Source: Paenibacillus sp. FSL H8-0332
GTDB taxonomy: Bacteria > Bacillota > Bacilli > Paenibacillales > Paenibacillaceae
Length of the DNA: 64,000 nt
Assembly (NCBI RefSeq): GCF_037963835.1
Contig: NZ_CP150145.1
Coordinates: forward strand, 2,294,001 to 2,358,000
Direction: 5' to 3'
Below the pieces are notes generated by a model. The model was given only the letters and a program-made list of their open reading frames with translations. It was not told where the DNA came from and did not search any database. Positions 55,245-64,000 of this stretch are shown here, in pieces. Both the position numbers and the translations under genes were made by a program. Position 1 is the stretch's first letter; each line of letters begins with the position of its first letter.

Positions 55245-55307
55245 GAAAATATCAGCTTACGCCGCCGTCCCCGGAAAAGCTAAACTACAGATAAAGGAGG
55301 AACGAAA

Positions 55308-56282
55308 ATGCAGCTTGAAAGCAACGTAACCGGTCCGCTGACCAACCGGGACCAAATATGGAAGCGGTTCAAAAAACAAAGGGTGCTCCATTTATTTGTC
55401 GCGCTGGGCATGATATTTCTGGTCATTTTTTCCTATACGCCGATGTTCGGTATTCTGATGGCGTTTAAAGACTACAGCATTTCAGACGGTATCAAGGGCA
55501 TTTTTACCAGTGATTGGGTGGGACTAAGGTATTTCGATGAATTTGTACATGATTATCAATTCGGCAAGATCGTCAGGAATACACTTGTGCTCAGTTTCTT
55601 AAAGGTGATTTTCGCTTTTCCAGCCCCTATTATACTGGCCATTCTGCTGAACGAAGTGAAGAGTATGCCGTTCAAGCGGTTTGTCCAGACGATCAGCTAT
55701 TTGCCCCATTTTATTTCATGGGTTGTGGTTGTGGGGGTCTCCTATGCGTTCCTGTCCGCAGACATCGGTCTTGTGAATAGAGCGCTGCTGGAAGCGGGGT
55801 TCATCGACCAGCCGCTTAATATTCTGACGAGTCCCAATTATTTCTGGGGCTTGGCTGTGGGGAGTGCTGTGTGGAAAGAGATGGGCTGGTGGACGATTAT
55901 TTTTCTGGCGGCTATTACAGGCATCAATCCTTCTCTCTATGAAGCCGCAGAGATTGACGGGGCAGGAAGGCTGGCCCGTATCCGCCATATCACACTGCCG
56001 GGAATGAAGGGGACCATCGTTGTCGTGCTGGTTCTGACCATCGGCAGCATTCTTGGAGGCGGGCTGGTAGGCTCTAACTTTGAGCAAGCTTATCTGCTGG
56101 GGAACAGTATCAATAATCCTACATCGGAGATTGTGCAGACCTATGCGTTTAAGGTGGGGTTAAGCGACGGACGATTCTCTTATGCAAGTGCGATTGATTT
56201 AATCCAGTCTGTAATCTCGGTTATATTGATTTTTTCCAGCAATTTCATTGCGAAGCGAGTCTCTGGCTCAAGTCTATTCTAG
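55308..56282 (+). CDS. sugar ABC transporter permease, LplB/CUT1 type
   Basis: This 324-residue permease has six membrane helices and the EAA loop YEAAEIDGAGRLARI that contacts the ATPase. The N-terminal segment with YTPMFGILMAFKDY is typical of the LplB/YtcP-like group for oligosaccharide uptake in Paenibacillus. The ribosome site AAAGGAGGA is strong. It pairs with the next gene; the ATPase is not in this window and is probably a shared MsmX-type protein. Confidence 0.94.
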   Translation: MQLESNVTGPLTNRDQIWKRFKKQRVLHLFVALGMIFLVIFSYTPMFGILMAFKDYSISDGIKGIFTSDWVGLRYFDEFVHDYQFGKIVRNTLVLSFLKVIFAFPAPIILAILLNEVKSMPFKRFVQTISYLPHFISWVVVVGVSYAFLSADIGLVNRALLEAGFIDQPLNILTSPNYFWGLAVGSAVWKEMGWWTIIFLAAITGINPSLYEAAEIDGAGRLARIRHITLPGMKGTIVVVLVLTIGSILGGGLVGSNFEQAYLLGNSINNPTSEIVQTYAFKVGLSDGRFSYASAIDLIQSVISVILIFSSNFIAKRVSGSSLF

Positions 56283-56299
56283 GGAAAGGAGCGGGAGTT

Positions 56300-57181
56300 G
56301 TGCTCAAGAGTCAAAAACAAAAAGATCTCGTGATGGACAGTACGATATATGTGCTTCTTTCCATTATTGGGCTAGCTATGCTCTACCCCTTTTATTATGT
56401 ATTAATCGCTTCGTTTAACAAGGGATCAGACACATTGTTGGGCGGGATGTATTTATGGCCACGGAATATAACCTTCGAGAATTACAGAGTTTTTCTGGAG
56501 GACCCCAAATGGATGAAGGCATTTCTGGTTACTGTGGCCCGGACAGTATCGGGTACTGCGCTCGGACTGCTGCTCACCAGTCTGGTAGCATACGCGCTGT
56601 CTCACCGGGATCTGTTGTTCAGTAAATTCTATTTCACCTTGATTATATTTGCGATGTACTTCTCCGGCGGTCTGATTCCGTATTACGTGGTGCTTCGCTC
56701 GTTAGGCTTGCTGAATTCGTTCGGCGTGTACATTGTACCCTCTATGCTGAACACCTTTTTCCTGCTCATCGCCATCTCGTTCTTCCGGGAAATTCCCGGA
56801 GAATTGAAGGAATCCGCCCACATGGACGGCGCAGGGGAATTCGTTATTTACTTCCGGATCATCCTGCCGGTCTCAATGCCGCTGCTGGCTACAATGGCGC
56901 TGTTCATGGGTGTGGGCCAGTGGAACTCCTGGCTGGATTCCGCTTATTTCGTACAATCCGAGAATCTGAGGACGCTTACCTTCCGCATGATGGAAGTCAT
57001 CAATCAGAGCAACGCCCCAATGGATTCGGTGGCTGTGGCCAACCGGCCTGGCGGCGGAGTTACCAGCTTTTCCTTGCAGGTCACCTCGATGGTCGTCTCC
57101 ATCTTGCCGATCATCTGCGTGTATCCGTTCCTGCAGAAGTATTTTGTACACGGGATCATGCTCGGCTCTGTGAAAGGCTGA
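56300..57181 (+). CDS. sugar ABC transporter permease, LplC/CUT1 type
   Basis: This 293-residue permease begins with GTG, AAAGGAG lying about 10 bases upstream. It has six membrane helices and the EAA-type loop KESAHMDGAGEFVIYFRIILP, and ends with HGIMLGSVKG, a characteristic LplC-group tail. It is 17 bases after its partner. Together they would import an oligosaccharide or glycoside delivered by the lipoprotein encoded at 59695. Confidence 0.94.
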   Translation: MLKSQKQKDLVMDSTIYVLLSIIGLAMLYPFYYVLIASFNKGSDTLLGGMYLWPRNITFENYRVFLEDPKWMKAFLVTVARTVSGTALGLLLTSLVAYALSHRDLLFSKFYFTLIIFAMYFSGGLIPYYVVLRSLGLLNSFGVYIVPSMLNTFFLLIAISFFREIPGELKESAHMDGAGEFVIYFRIILPVSMPLLATMALFMGVGQWNSWLDSAYFVQSENLRTLTFRMMEVINQSNAPMDSVAVANRPGGGVTSFSLQVTSMVVSILPIICVYPFLQKYFVHGIMLGSVKG

Positions 57182-57234
57182 TAAATAGGCTGAGATTGAA
57201 AAAACAATAGAAAAGAAGCAGGGAGAGATAGGAA

Positions 57235-59676
57235 TTGCTTAGAGAAAATCTGGACCGAAACTGGGAGTTTGAACACGGGAAACCGTTCCACATTCATCGC
57301 AAGGGAGATGAACAACCACGGATCGTTCATCTGCCACATGACTTTACGATTGAAACGGACACCTGGGCGGATGCGCCCGGAGGGAGAGCCACAGGCTATT
57401 ACGGCGGAGGCATAGGAACTTACACCAAGATGCTGGACATACCGGAAGAGGCGCAGGGACAACGGGTCGTGGTCGAATTCGACGGCGCTTATATGAACAC
57501 CACTGTGGTGCTTAACGGACATACTGTAGCCCAGCATCATTACGGATATACGCCATTTCATGCTGATCTCACTCCCTATATCAAGCCGGGCCAGGCAAAC
57601 CGGCTCGCGGTTACGGTGAATAACGCCGCACAGCCTAACTCCCGCTGGTATACGGGTTCAGGCCTGTACCGTCATGTGGATCTGCTGACCAGTTCTAAGC
57701 TGCATATCGTTCCTTGGGGAATATACGCCCATACCTCGCATATCGTCAACGGCACAGCCTTTGTTATTGTGGAGACCACGGTAGAGAATCATTCGGATAC
57801 CCCTGCCAGTGTGTGGGTAGACCTTAAGCTGGAGAAGGAAGCCGTAGGAGGTGAGGCGGGAAGCGGCAGAGTGCAAGTCTATGTACCGGCAGCGCAGAAG
57901 GCCGTTGGCAGGGTAACAGTCGCTGTTGAACATGCCGAGTTATGGGATATTGATTCCCCGAATCTGTACCGGATTACCGCATCTCTGAATGGAAGCGATA
58001 AGCACTATGACAGCGATAGCACACTATTCGGCATCCGTACACTCACCGTAGATGTGAAGAATGGTCTAATGCTGAACGGACGCACTGTGAAACTGAAAGG
58101 CGGCTGTGTGCACCATGATCACGGGATTCTCGGAGCCGCTTCCTACAGGGACAGCGAATACCGCAAAATGAAGCTGCATAAGGACAACGGGTATAATGCC
58201 ATTCGCTGCGCCCATAATCCGCCGTCAAGGGATATGCTGGATGCCTGTGACCGGCTGGGCCTGCTCGTTATGAATGAAGCCTTCGATATGTGGACGATGG
58301 ACAAGAACCCGCATGATTACAGCTTATATTTTGAGGAGAACTGGAAGTCTGACATAGAGGCCTTTATTGTTCGGGACCGCAATCATCCCAGTATTATCAT
58401 GTGGTCCACAGGCAATGAAGTCAACGAGCGCGGGGGGTTATCCCGCGGATATGAATGGGCTGCCCGACTGGCGGCATGGGTAAGGGAGCTGGACCCGACC
58501 CGTCCGGTTACCAACGCGGTATGCACCTTCTTCAGCGGGCTGGAGGATGAGGATCAGCAGCGGTTTTATGATGATCTCAAGAATCCGCCCAAGGAGTCGG
58601 CAGGCTTCGTCAACTTTGACACGGAGTTCGGCAAGCAGGTGTGGGATGGCTATACGGAAGCCTTCTGCGCTCCGCTGGATATTGTCGGCTACAATTATCT
58701 GATTCATCAATTCGATGCCGCTGCCCACAAATACCCTGACCGGGTGATCTGCTCAACCGAGAGTATAGCCAGAGATATGGATAAATATTGGGAAGGCGTG
58801 GAGCGTCATCCTTATATAATAGGCGATTTCAACTGGACCAGCTTCGATTATATCGGGGAAGCGGGCCTTGGCAAAACGATCTATACGGAACCGGACCAGG
58901 CGGATGAACAACGGAAAAAATTGCCTGAGTCCCCGTATCCATGGCGTCTGTCTTATGACGCGGATTTCGATCTGTGCGGCTTCGCCCGCCCCCAGCTTGC
59001 TTATCGGCGGATTGTCTGGGGCTCTGACGAAACCTTTATTGCCTCCCATCATCCCCAAAACTACGGCAAAACAGAGCTGATGAGCGGATGGGGCTGGACG
59101 GAATGCGAGCACGCCTGGAGCTGGAGCGGGTACGAAGGCGAACCTGTTACTGTCGAAGTCTACTCGGCGGCCGAGGAAGTTGAATTGATTCTGAATGGTA
59201 AAAGCTTGGGCAGACAACCCGCAGGCAAGGTTAACCGTTTCAAGGCACGGTTTGTTCTTACCTATATGCCGGGCATCTTGGAGGCTGTGAGTTATACCCA
59301 AGGCAGCAAAGGTTCGAGCGATGTGCTTCATTCCACGGGAGAACCTGCGGGAATCCGGATTGTTCCGGAGACAGAAGAGCTTGCTTCAGATGGACAATCG
59401 CTCTGTTACGCGGTTGTTGAAATAATAGACGCAGCCGGTAATTGTGTGCCGGAGGCCTCGCTTGTGGCGACTACCCGGGTAGAAGGTGCGGCTACGCTGG
59501 CTGCCTTCGGCACCGGCAGACCGCAGACAACTGAGAATTATACGACAGGCCACTTCACTTCCTTCAAAGGCAGACTGCTGGCCGTTGTCCGTGCAGGATA
59601 TGAGCCAGGAATCTCCACGCTCACAGTCAGCGCTGACGGACTGGAGCCGGTAAGTCTGATTATTCCTGTTAAATAA
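57235..59676 (+). CDS. glycoside hydrolase family 2 (beta-galactosidase/glucuronidase type)
   Basis: This 813-residue protein starts with TTG (GGGAGAG upstream). It has an N-terminal sugar-binding jelly roll (about 1-170, with APGGRATGYYGGGIGTYTK), an Ig-like domain, a TIM barrel (about 275-560) with the acid/base Glu in STGNEVNERGG and a probable nucleophile Glu in STESIARD, and C-terminal Ig-like domains, the last with EIIDAAGNCVPEASL. It has no signal peptide, so it cuts the imported glycoside inside the cell. GH2 includes galactosidases, glucuronidases and others; the exact sugar cannot be read from the sequence. Confidence 0.92.
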   Translation: MLRENLDRNWEFEHGKPFHIHRKGDEQPRIVHLPHDFTIETDTWADAPGGRATGYYGGGIGTYTKMLDIPEEAQGQRVVVEFDGAYMNTTVVLNGHTVAQHHYGYTPFHADLTPYIKPGQANRLAVTVNNAAQPNSRWYTGSGLYRHVDLLTSSKLHIVPWGIYAHTSHIVNGTAFVIVETTVENHSDTPASVWVDLKLEKEAVGGEAGSGRVQVYVPAAQKAVGRVTVAVEHAELWDIDSPNLYRITASLNGSDKHYDSDSTLFGIRTLTVDVKNGLMLNGRTVKLKGGCVHHDHGILGAASYRDSEYRKMKLHKDNGYNAIRCAHNPPSRDMLDACDRLGLLVMNEAFDMWTMDKNPHDYSLYFEENWKSDIEAFIVRDRNHPSIIMWSTGNEVNERGGLSRGYEWAARLAAWVRELDPTRPVTNAVCTFFSGLEDEDQQRFYDDLKNPPKESAGFVNFDTEFGKQVWDGYTEAFCAPLDIVGYNYLIHQFDAAAHKYPDRVICSTESIARDMDKYWEGVERHPYIIGDFNWTSFDYIGEAGLGKTIYTEPDQADEQRKKLPESPYPWRLSYDADFDLCGFARPQLAYRRIVWGSDETFIASHHPQNYGKTELMSGWGWTECEHAWSWSGYEGEPVTVEVYSAAEEVELILNGKSLGRQPAGKVNRFKARFVLTYMPGILEAVSYTQGSKGSSDVLHSTGEPAGIRIVPETEELASDGQSLCYAVVEIIDAAGNCVPEASLVATTRVEGAATLAAFGTGRPQTTENYTTGHFTSFKGRLLAVVRAGYEPGISTLTVSADGLEPVSLIIPVK

Positions 59677-59694
59677 TGATACGGAGGGATTACA

Positions 59695-61254
59695 TTGACA
59701 AAGACAACCAGCCGCAAGACGCTTACGGCAACACTGGCAGTTACCTTGGCCCTGGGACTGTTATCCGCCTGCGGCGGAGGCAATAGCAAGGGTACCAAGC
59801 AGGAAGGTGCTTCCGCAACAGCCGGAGCTGGAGCTGTGAAGGAATTATCCCTGTTCATTGATTTTCCCTGGTGGGCAACCAAGGAGTGGAAGGGGCCGAT
59901 CGCGGAGAAAATCACCGAGCAGACTGGCGTTAAGCTGAATGTAACCGTAGCCACAGACGACAAGCAGCTTCCGCTGATGATTGCTTCCGGCGATCTGCCG
60001 GATCTGGTGCTCACCTCCAGCAACGTAGGCCGGATGTCCGATTCCAAGCTGTCCTATTCGTGGAATGAGCTGATCGAGCAATATGCGCCGGACTTCAAGC
60101 TGGAACCCACCCGAATTGCGATCAATACGATGGATGACGGTAACTTCTATACGGTCCGCAATGCTTTTGCCACCCAAGAAGAGATGGCCCAGAATAAATT
60201 TGCCCTTGGCGGGGACGGCAATCCGGGGATTGCGGTGCGTGAAGATATCCTGAAGGAACTGGGAAATCCCCCGATTAAGACACTGGACGACTTCGTGAAG
60301 GTGCTCGGTAGGGTCAAGGAGAAATATCCCGATATGGTACCGCTGGTCATGGACAAAAACTGGATCGAGCAGTATTTTCTCCAGCAGTTCGGGGCCGAGG
60401 CTCTGTTTGACAATTGGTACGAGCATGACGGGAAAGTGGATTATTACATCAGACAGCCGCAAATGCTGGAGTTCTTCAAATTTATGAACAGCTTGTACCG
60501 CAACGGCTACATACTGGCCGAGAACTTTGCATTTGCCAATGATCAGGTCGATGAACAGTATGCGACAAGCGGCAAAGCGTTCGCCCACGGCCACACAGTA
60601 GGTACTGCGGATACGGACAACAGCGCCATCCAGAAAAACAACGGTACGTTTACCTTCAAGATGCTGCCGAGCGCTTTGACGAAAGAAGCCAAGAAGGTTA
60701 GCACAGGGCTGGGCTTCGCCGGCACCTTCATCACCAAGAAGAATAAGAACGCGGAGGCTTCGATCAAGCTTCTCCAGTACCTGGCCAGCGACGAAGGCCG
60801 GAAGCTGACGATGTTCGGGGTGGAAGGCGAGCACTGGACATGGAACGAAGAGGGGCATCCGGATCTGAAGTACGATTCATCTGATCAAGACTTCATGAAT
60901 GCCAACGGCATAGGTTGGTGGGTGCTGTACAACGACGGCGTAATGGAAGGCTTGAGGGGATATGTGCCGGGCAAGCAGAAGACGCAGGCGCTGATGGAGA
61001 CGAAGGCGATCACGACCTACAAGCCGCAGCTCGGCCTGATCCAGACCCAACCGGATTCTGCGGAGAAAACGCTCAAGACCAAAATCGACGAGATGATCAA
61101 AAATGAAAAGGTCAAGGTATACCTGGCAAAATCTGAAGCGGAAGCGGTGGCAAGTTACGAGAATCTGGTGAAGACTGCCGAGAGCCTGGGCTTGCAGCAG
61201 CTGGTGGACTGGGCCAACGACACGTATCAGAAGAAGAAGGATTTGTTCAAGTAA
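59695..61254 (+). CDS. extracellular solute-binding lipoprotein (sugar uptake)
   Basis: This 519-residue protein starts with TTG; ACGGAGGGATT upstream is the ribosome site. The signal peptide carries the lipobox LLSAC (mature Cys near residue 25), followed by a Gly/Ser/Ala-rich tether. The body belongs to the large family 1 binding proteins (LipO-like) found with LplB/LplC permeases. It would bind the sugar outside the cell for the two permeases upstream. The transcript ends at a terminator just after it. Confidence 0.93.
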   Translation: MTKTTSRKTLTATLAVTLALGLLSACGGGNSKGTKQEGASATAGAGAVKELSLFIDFPWWATKEWKGPIAEKITEQTGVKLNVTVATDDKQLPLMIASGDLPDLVLTSSNVGRMSDSKLSYSWNELIEQYAPDFKLEPTRIAINTMDDGNFYTVRNAFATQEEMAQNKFALGGDGNPGIAVREDILKELGNPPIKTLDDFVKVLGRVKEKYPDMVPLVMDKNWIEQYFLQQFGAEALFDNWYEHDGKVDYYIRQPQMLEFFKFMNSLYRNGYILAENFAFANDQVDEQYATSGKAFAHGHTVGTADTDNSAIQKNNGTFTFKMLPSALTKEAKKVSTGLGFAGTFITKKNKNAEASIKLLQYLASDEGRKLTMFGVEGEHWTWNEEGHPDLKYDSSDQDFMNANGIGWWVLYNDGVMEGLRGYVPGKQKTQALMETKAITTYKPQLGLIQTQPDSAEKTLKTKIDEMIKNEKVKVYLAKSEAEAVASYENLVKTAESLGLQQLVDWANDTYQKKKDLFK

Positions 61255-61267
61255 GCCAAGGACAACC

Positions 61268-61296
61268 GGTAGAGGCGTCATGCCTCTACCTTATTT
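61268..61296 (+). terminator. intrinsic terminator after the binding-protein gene
   Basis: GGTAGAGGC (61268-61276) pairs with GCCTCTACC (61282-61290) around a GTCAT loop, followed by TTATTTT. Confidence 0.82.
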
Positions 61297-61332
61297 TGCT
61301 TTCATCATTACAGCAGGAGGAAGGGGACAGAT

Positions 61333-62112
61333 ATGAGAGTATTGATCGTAGACGATGAACCGTTGATCCTTAACGGGCTGGTGAAAATTATCGGGGAGGC
61401 GGCTCCGCTCGGGACGGAAGTCTTCAGAGCAGATAATGCGTTTGAGGCTCTGGAGCTCATGACAGAGTGTATGCCGGATGTGACGGTTACAGATCTTCAT
61501 ATGCCGGAGAAAAATGGCTTCGAGCTCATCGAGGCGGCCAGAGAGAGCGGACTGTGTGACCGTTTCATCATTCTGACGGGCTACGATGAATTTGAATATG
61601 TCCGCAGAGCGCTCCGCACAGGAGTGATGGATTATCTGCTGAAGCCGCTGGGCAAGGATGAGATTGCCGCTCTGCTGGAGCGGATTGAACAGGAGCTTCC
61701 CTCTGAAGCCGACCCGGAATACTCGAACCATGCGAAGCGCATTCTGGCGTATACCAAAACCCATTATATGAACGATCTGTCACTGGACCATCTGGGCGAA
61801 TTGATGAGCCTTCATCCGAAATACATCAGCAGTCTGTTTAAAAGAGTGACTGGCGATACATTTGTCAATTATCTGAACGGATTTCGCATCAAGGAGGCCC
61901 AGAGGCTGCTCAGGTCCCATGGCCGGCTATCCGCGAACGCTATCGGCAAGAAGGTTGGGTTCGAGGACAAGCACTATTTCACCAAAGTCTTCAAGAAGTA
62001 TACAGGAATGACGCCGGGCGCTTACCGCGATGAGGGCAAACTGGAGTATCCGGCGAGTGGCGAAGAAGCTTGCGGAGCCGCAGGGCTGGAGCTGCGAGAT
62101 AAGCGCAGTTAA
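61333..62112 (+). CDS. YesN-like response regulator with AraC output domain
   Basis: This 259-residue protein has an N-terminal receiver domain with Asp7/Asp8, the phospho-acceptor Asp54 in VTDLHMP and the conserved Lys in LLKPLG, plus a C-terminal AraC-type double helix-turn-helix (LDHLGELMSLHPKYISSLFKR and IGKKVGFEDKHYFTKVFKKYTGMTPGAYR). Such regulators pair with YesM-type sensor kinases and control sugar transport operons in Paenibacillus. No kinase gene is in the window. It is shorter than many YesN proteins, lacking the long middle section. GGAGGAAGG lies upstream of the ATG. Confidence 0.92.
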   Translation: MRVLIVDDEPLILNGLVKIIGEAAPLGTEVFRADNAFEALELMTECMPDVTVTDLHMPEKNGFELIEAARESGLCDRFIILTGYDEFEYVRRALRTGVMDYLLKPLGKDEIAALLERIEQELPSEADPEYSNHAKRILAYTKTHYMNDLSLDHLGELMSLHPKYISSLFKRVTGDTFVNYLNGFRIKEAQRLLRSHGRLSANAIGKKVGFEDKHYFTKVFKKYTGMTPGAYRDEGKLEYPASGEEACGAAGLELRDKRS

Positions 62113-62167
62113 AGCGCAGTACTGGGATTTTTGTCAATGCCGGATAAGTGAAGTAAAAATGTGAGCG

Positions 62168-62197
62168 TTGTCAATAAACAGGCGTCTCCCCCATAAT
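62168..62197 (+). promoter_or_regulatory. candidate sigma-A promoter for the second binding protein
   Basis: TTGTCA (62168-62173) and CATAAT (62192-62197) are 18 bases apart and about 50 bases before the start at 62246. The gap after the response regulator holds no gene. Confidence 0.45.
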
Positions 62198-62245
62198 GAA
62201 AGCGTAACCAAATACAATCAACACTAATTGAACTGGGGGTTGACT

Positions 62246-63973
62246 ATGAACAAAGGTACAAGAAATGGTCGGGGTCTACTGAAGAGTACGTCCATCTTGT
62301 TGTTGTCTGCACTGCTGTTGTCCGCTTGCTCGGGCAAGCTGGAATCCGGTAACGGCGGCAAGGAAGCGGCAGCCGGTAATGATCCGAAGCCAAGCGCAGC
62401 TGTTGATGAGAGTCCGCTCGGCAAATACGATCCTCCGATTGAGCTATCGTTCGTCAGAGATCTGAGCGATGTGGTAGAGAATAACGTGCTTGGCGTATTG
62501 AAGGATGAGACGATTGATAACAACCGCTGGACCAAGTTGTATGAGGATCAGCTCGGAATCAAGATCAAATATAACTGGATTGTGAAGGGCAGCCAGACCT
62601 CGGATCAATATCTGCAGAAGATCAATGTCACCCTGGCCTCCGGCGACTTGCCGGATGTGACTCCGGTCAACGCCACACAGCTCAAGCAATTGGCCGATTC
62701 TGACCAGATTGAGGATATGACGGCGTTATATGAAAAGTATGCCTCCCCGTTCACCAAAAAAGTGCTCGCGGGGGAAGGGACGAGTGTATTCGACGCAGCG
62801 ACCTTCGACGGGAAGCTAATGGCGATTCCAAGCCTGGAATCCTCCATTGAACGGTCGATGTACATCTGGATTCGTACCGACTGGCTGGAGAAGCTGGGAC
62901 TCCAGCCGCCGAAGACCATGGCGGATGTGCTTGCGATCTCCGAAGCCTTCGTGGAGAAGGACCCGGACGGGAACGGCAAGAAGGATACCATCGGACTCGG
63001 CATCACTAAGGATCTGTGGGGAGGGGCCATGGGGCTGGAAGGCTTCATGGCCGGGTACAACGCTTACCCGAATATCTGGGTGGATGACGGCAGCGGCAAG
63101 CTGGTCTATGGCAGCATACAGCCTGAAGTGAAGCAAGCGCTCCAGGTGCTCCAGGATATGGCCAAGAAGGGACAGCTCGACCAGGAGTTCGGGGTCAAGG
63201 ACGGCGGCAAGGTCTCCGAGATGATCTCCGCAGGCAAGATCGGGATGGAGTACGGAGAGCAATGGAATTCCATCTGGCCGCTGCAGCTTAACCGTGACAA
63301 TGATCCCAAGGCGCAATGGCAGGCCTTCCCGATTGTCTCGGAATCGGGCGATACGCCGAAGGTGCCGCTCAAATTCAGCACCACCCGTTTCTTCGCGGTC
63401 AAGAAGGGAGCCACGAACCCTGAAGCTGTAATCAAAATGTTCAATCTGCATGTGGAGAAGAACTGGGGCGAGACGGCCGAATTCGATAAGTACTATGCAC
63501 CGCCGGAAGCGGAGAGTGTCTGGCAGCTGTCCCCGGTTACACCGTATCCGGTAACGAAGAACGTAGACGCCTTCCGTGAGATTGATGCTGCCCGAAAGGC
63601 AGGTGATTTCTCTACCCTGAAAGGCGAAGCCAAGACGATCCAAGGGAAGCTGGAGTCCTATGCTTCAGGTTCAACGGAAGGCTTCTCTCTATGGGGCTGG
63701 GAGCGGATCTATGGCGAGCAAGGCTCCATGGGAATAGCCGACCAGTACATCAAGAATGACCAGTTCCTGCAGGAGAAATTCGTCGGCGCTCCGACACCGA
63801 CCATGGTCGAGCGCAAAACGACGCTTGAAAAGCAGCAGAATGAAATGTTTGTCAAAATCATTCTAGGTGATCCTATCGACAAGTTCGACCAGTTTGTGAA
63901 GGACTGGAAGAAGCTGGGCGGCGATCAAATTACGCAAGAGGTCAACGAATGGTACGCAGCGACTAAGAAATAA
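62246..63973 (+). CDS. extracellular solute-binding lipoprotein (second)
   Basis: This 575-residue lipoprotein has a basic N-terminus, a hydrophobic helix and the lipobox LLSAC (mature Cys near 29), then a short Gly/Ser-rich tether. It belongs to the same broad family of large sugar-binding proteins as the protein encoded at 59695 but is clearly distinct in sequence. The ATG at 62246 is chosen over the TTG at 62228, because GGGGGT lies just upstream and the signal peptide starts there. Its permeases are not in view and may follow beyond the right edge, where GGAGGAAG at about 63982-63989 could be a ribosome site for the next gene. Confidence 0.92.
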   Translation: MNKGTRNGRGLLKSTSILLLSALLLSACSGKLESGNGGKEAAAGNDPKPSAAVDESPLGKYDPPIELSFVRDLSDVVENNVLGVLKDETIDNNRWTKLYEDQLGIKIKYNWIVKGSQTSDQYLQKINVTLASGDLPDVTPVNATQLKQLADSDQIEDMTALYEKYASPFTKKVLAGEGTSVFDAATFDGKLMAIPSLESSIERSMYIWIRTDWLEKLGLQPPKTMADVLAISEAFVEKDPDGNGKKDTIGLGITKDLWGGAMGLEGFMAGYNAYPNIWVDDGSGKLVYGSIQPEVKQALQVLQDMAKKGQLDQEFGVKDGGKVSEMISAGKIGMEYGEQWNSIWPLQLNRDNDPKAQWQAFPIVSESGDTPKVPLKFSTTRFFAVKKGATNPEAVIKMFNLHVEKNWGETAEFDKYYAPPEAESVWQLSPVTPYPVTKNVDAFREIDAARKAGDFSTLKGEAKTIQGKLESYASGSTEGFSLWGWERIYGEQGSMGIADQYIKNDQFLQEKFVGAPTPTMVERKTTLEKQQNEMFVKIILGDPIDKFDQFVKDWKKLGGDQITQEVNEWYAATKK

Positions 63974-64000
63974 GGCGCCTTGGAGGAAGAAAACGACCTT

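Noticed and set aside
59845..60858. Long minus-strand open frame (337 codons) opposite the binding-protein gene
   Set aside because: It mirrors the codon pattern of a clear lipoprotein gene, has no ribosome site or recognisable domain, and overlaps it completely.
1..64000. tRNA, rRNA, CRISPR arrays, transposases or integrases
   Set aside because: None were seen on either strand; there are no spaced direct repeats of CRISPR type and no transposase-like protein.

Overview
The window looks like a chromosomal segment of a Gram-positive, Paenibacillus-like bacterium. The evidence is strong AGGAGG-type ribosome sites, several GTG/TTG starts, a c-di-AMP riboswitch ahead of a Ktr-type potassium channel gene, a Bacillus-style cydABCD operon, LplB/LplC-type sugar permeases and a YesN-like regulator. 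The assignment is by gene content only; no 16S or other marker is present.

Layout. (1) 1-9567, housekeeping: the end of an Mrp Na+/H+ antiporter operon (mrpE', mrpF, mrpG), a c-di-AMP riboswitch driving an alpha/beta hydrolase plus ktrB, and cydABCD for cytochrome bd oxidase and its CydDC assembly transporter. Both of the latter units end in clear intrinsic terminators. (2) 9824 to about 51157, a large hybrid polyketide/nonribosomal peptide cluster, all on the plus strand with very short gaps. In order: PKS KS-AT-DH-KR-ACP; PKS KS-AT-ACP; NRPS C-A(Phe-like)-PCP-E; a 3399-residue NRPS C-(A remnant)-AL-KR-PCP-C-A-NMT-PCP; a C domain fused to an FkbH-type N-terminal domain; a free ACP; pyruvate-dehydrogenase-like E1alpha, E1beta and lipoyl-E2; an FkbH-like protein with an eroded HAD site fused to PCP and a terminal reductase; two unknown membrane proteins; a type II thioesterase; an ABC exporter (ATPase and two permeases); an Sfp-type phosphopantetheinyl transferase; and a three-subunit succinate dehydrogenase/fumarate reductase-like complex. 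(3) 51208-64000: a LURP-one protein, a type B carboxylesterase, two tandem AraC regulators on the minus strand, and a divergent carbohydrate operon (two CUT1 permeases, a GH2 glycosidase, a lipoprotein binding protein), then a YesN-like response regulator and a second binding lipoprotein.

How the cluster may work (inference from domains). The two PKS proteins build a short or iteratively made unsaturated acyl chain with one unreduced malonyl extension. The first NRPS adds phenylalanine and epimerises it. The 3399-residue protein appears to add an alpha-hydroxy acid, made by an AL-KR-PCP unit like the one that starts bacillaene synthesis, giving an ester bond; it then adds an N-methylated residue with a Ser-like code. 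The free ACP with the E1/E2 trio resembles the route that makes glycolyl-ACP in quinocarcin and naphthyridinomycin biosynthesis. A terminal reductase would release an aldehyde or alcohol. No characterised compound with this exact set is known to me.

The most unusual parts are the C/FkbH-N fusion next to an ACP and a dehydrogenase trio, the FkbH-like protein whose HAD motifs are lost, the AL-KR insertion behind a broken adenylation domain, and the SDH/fumarate reductase-like complex at the right edge, which lacks the histidine for covalent FAD attachment.
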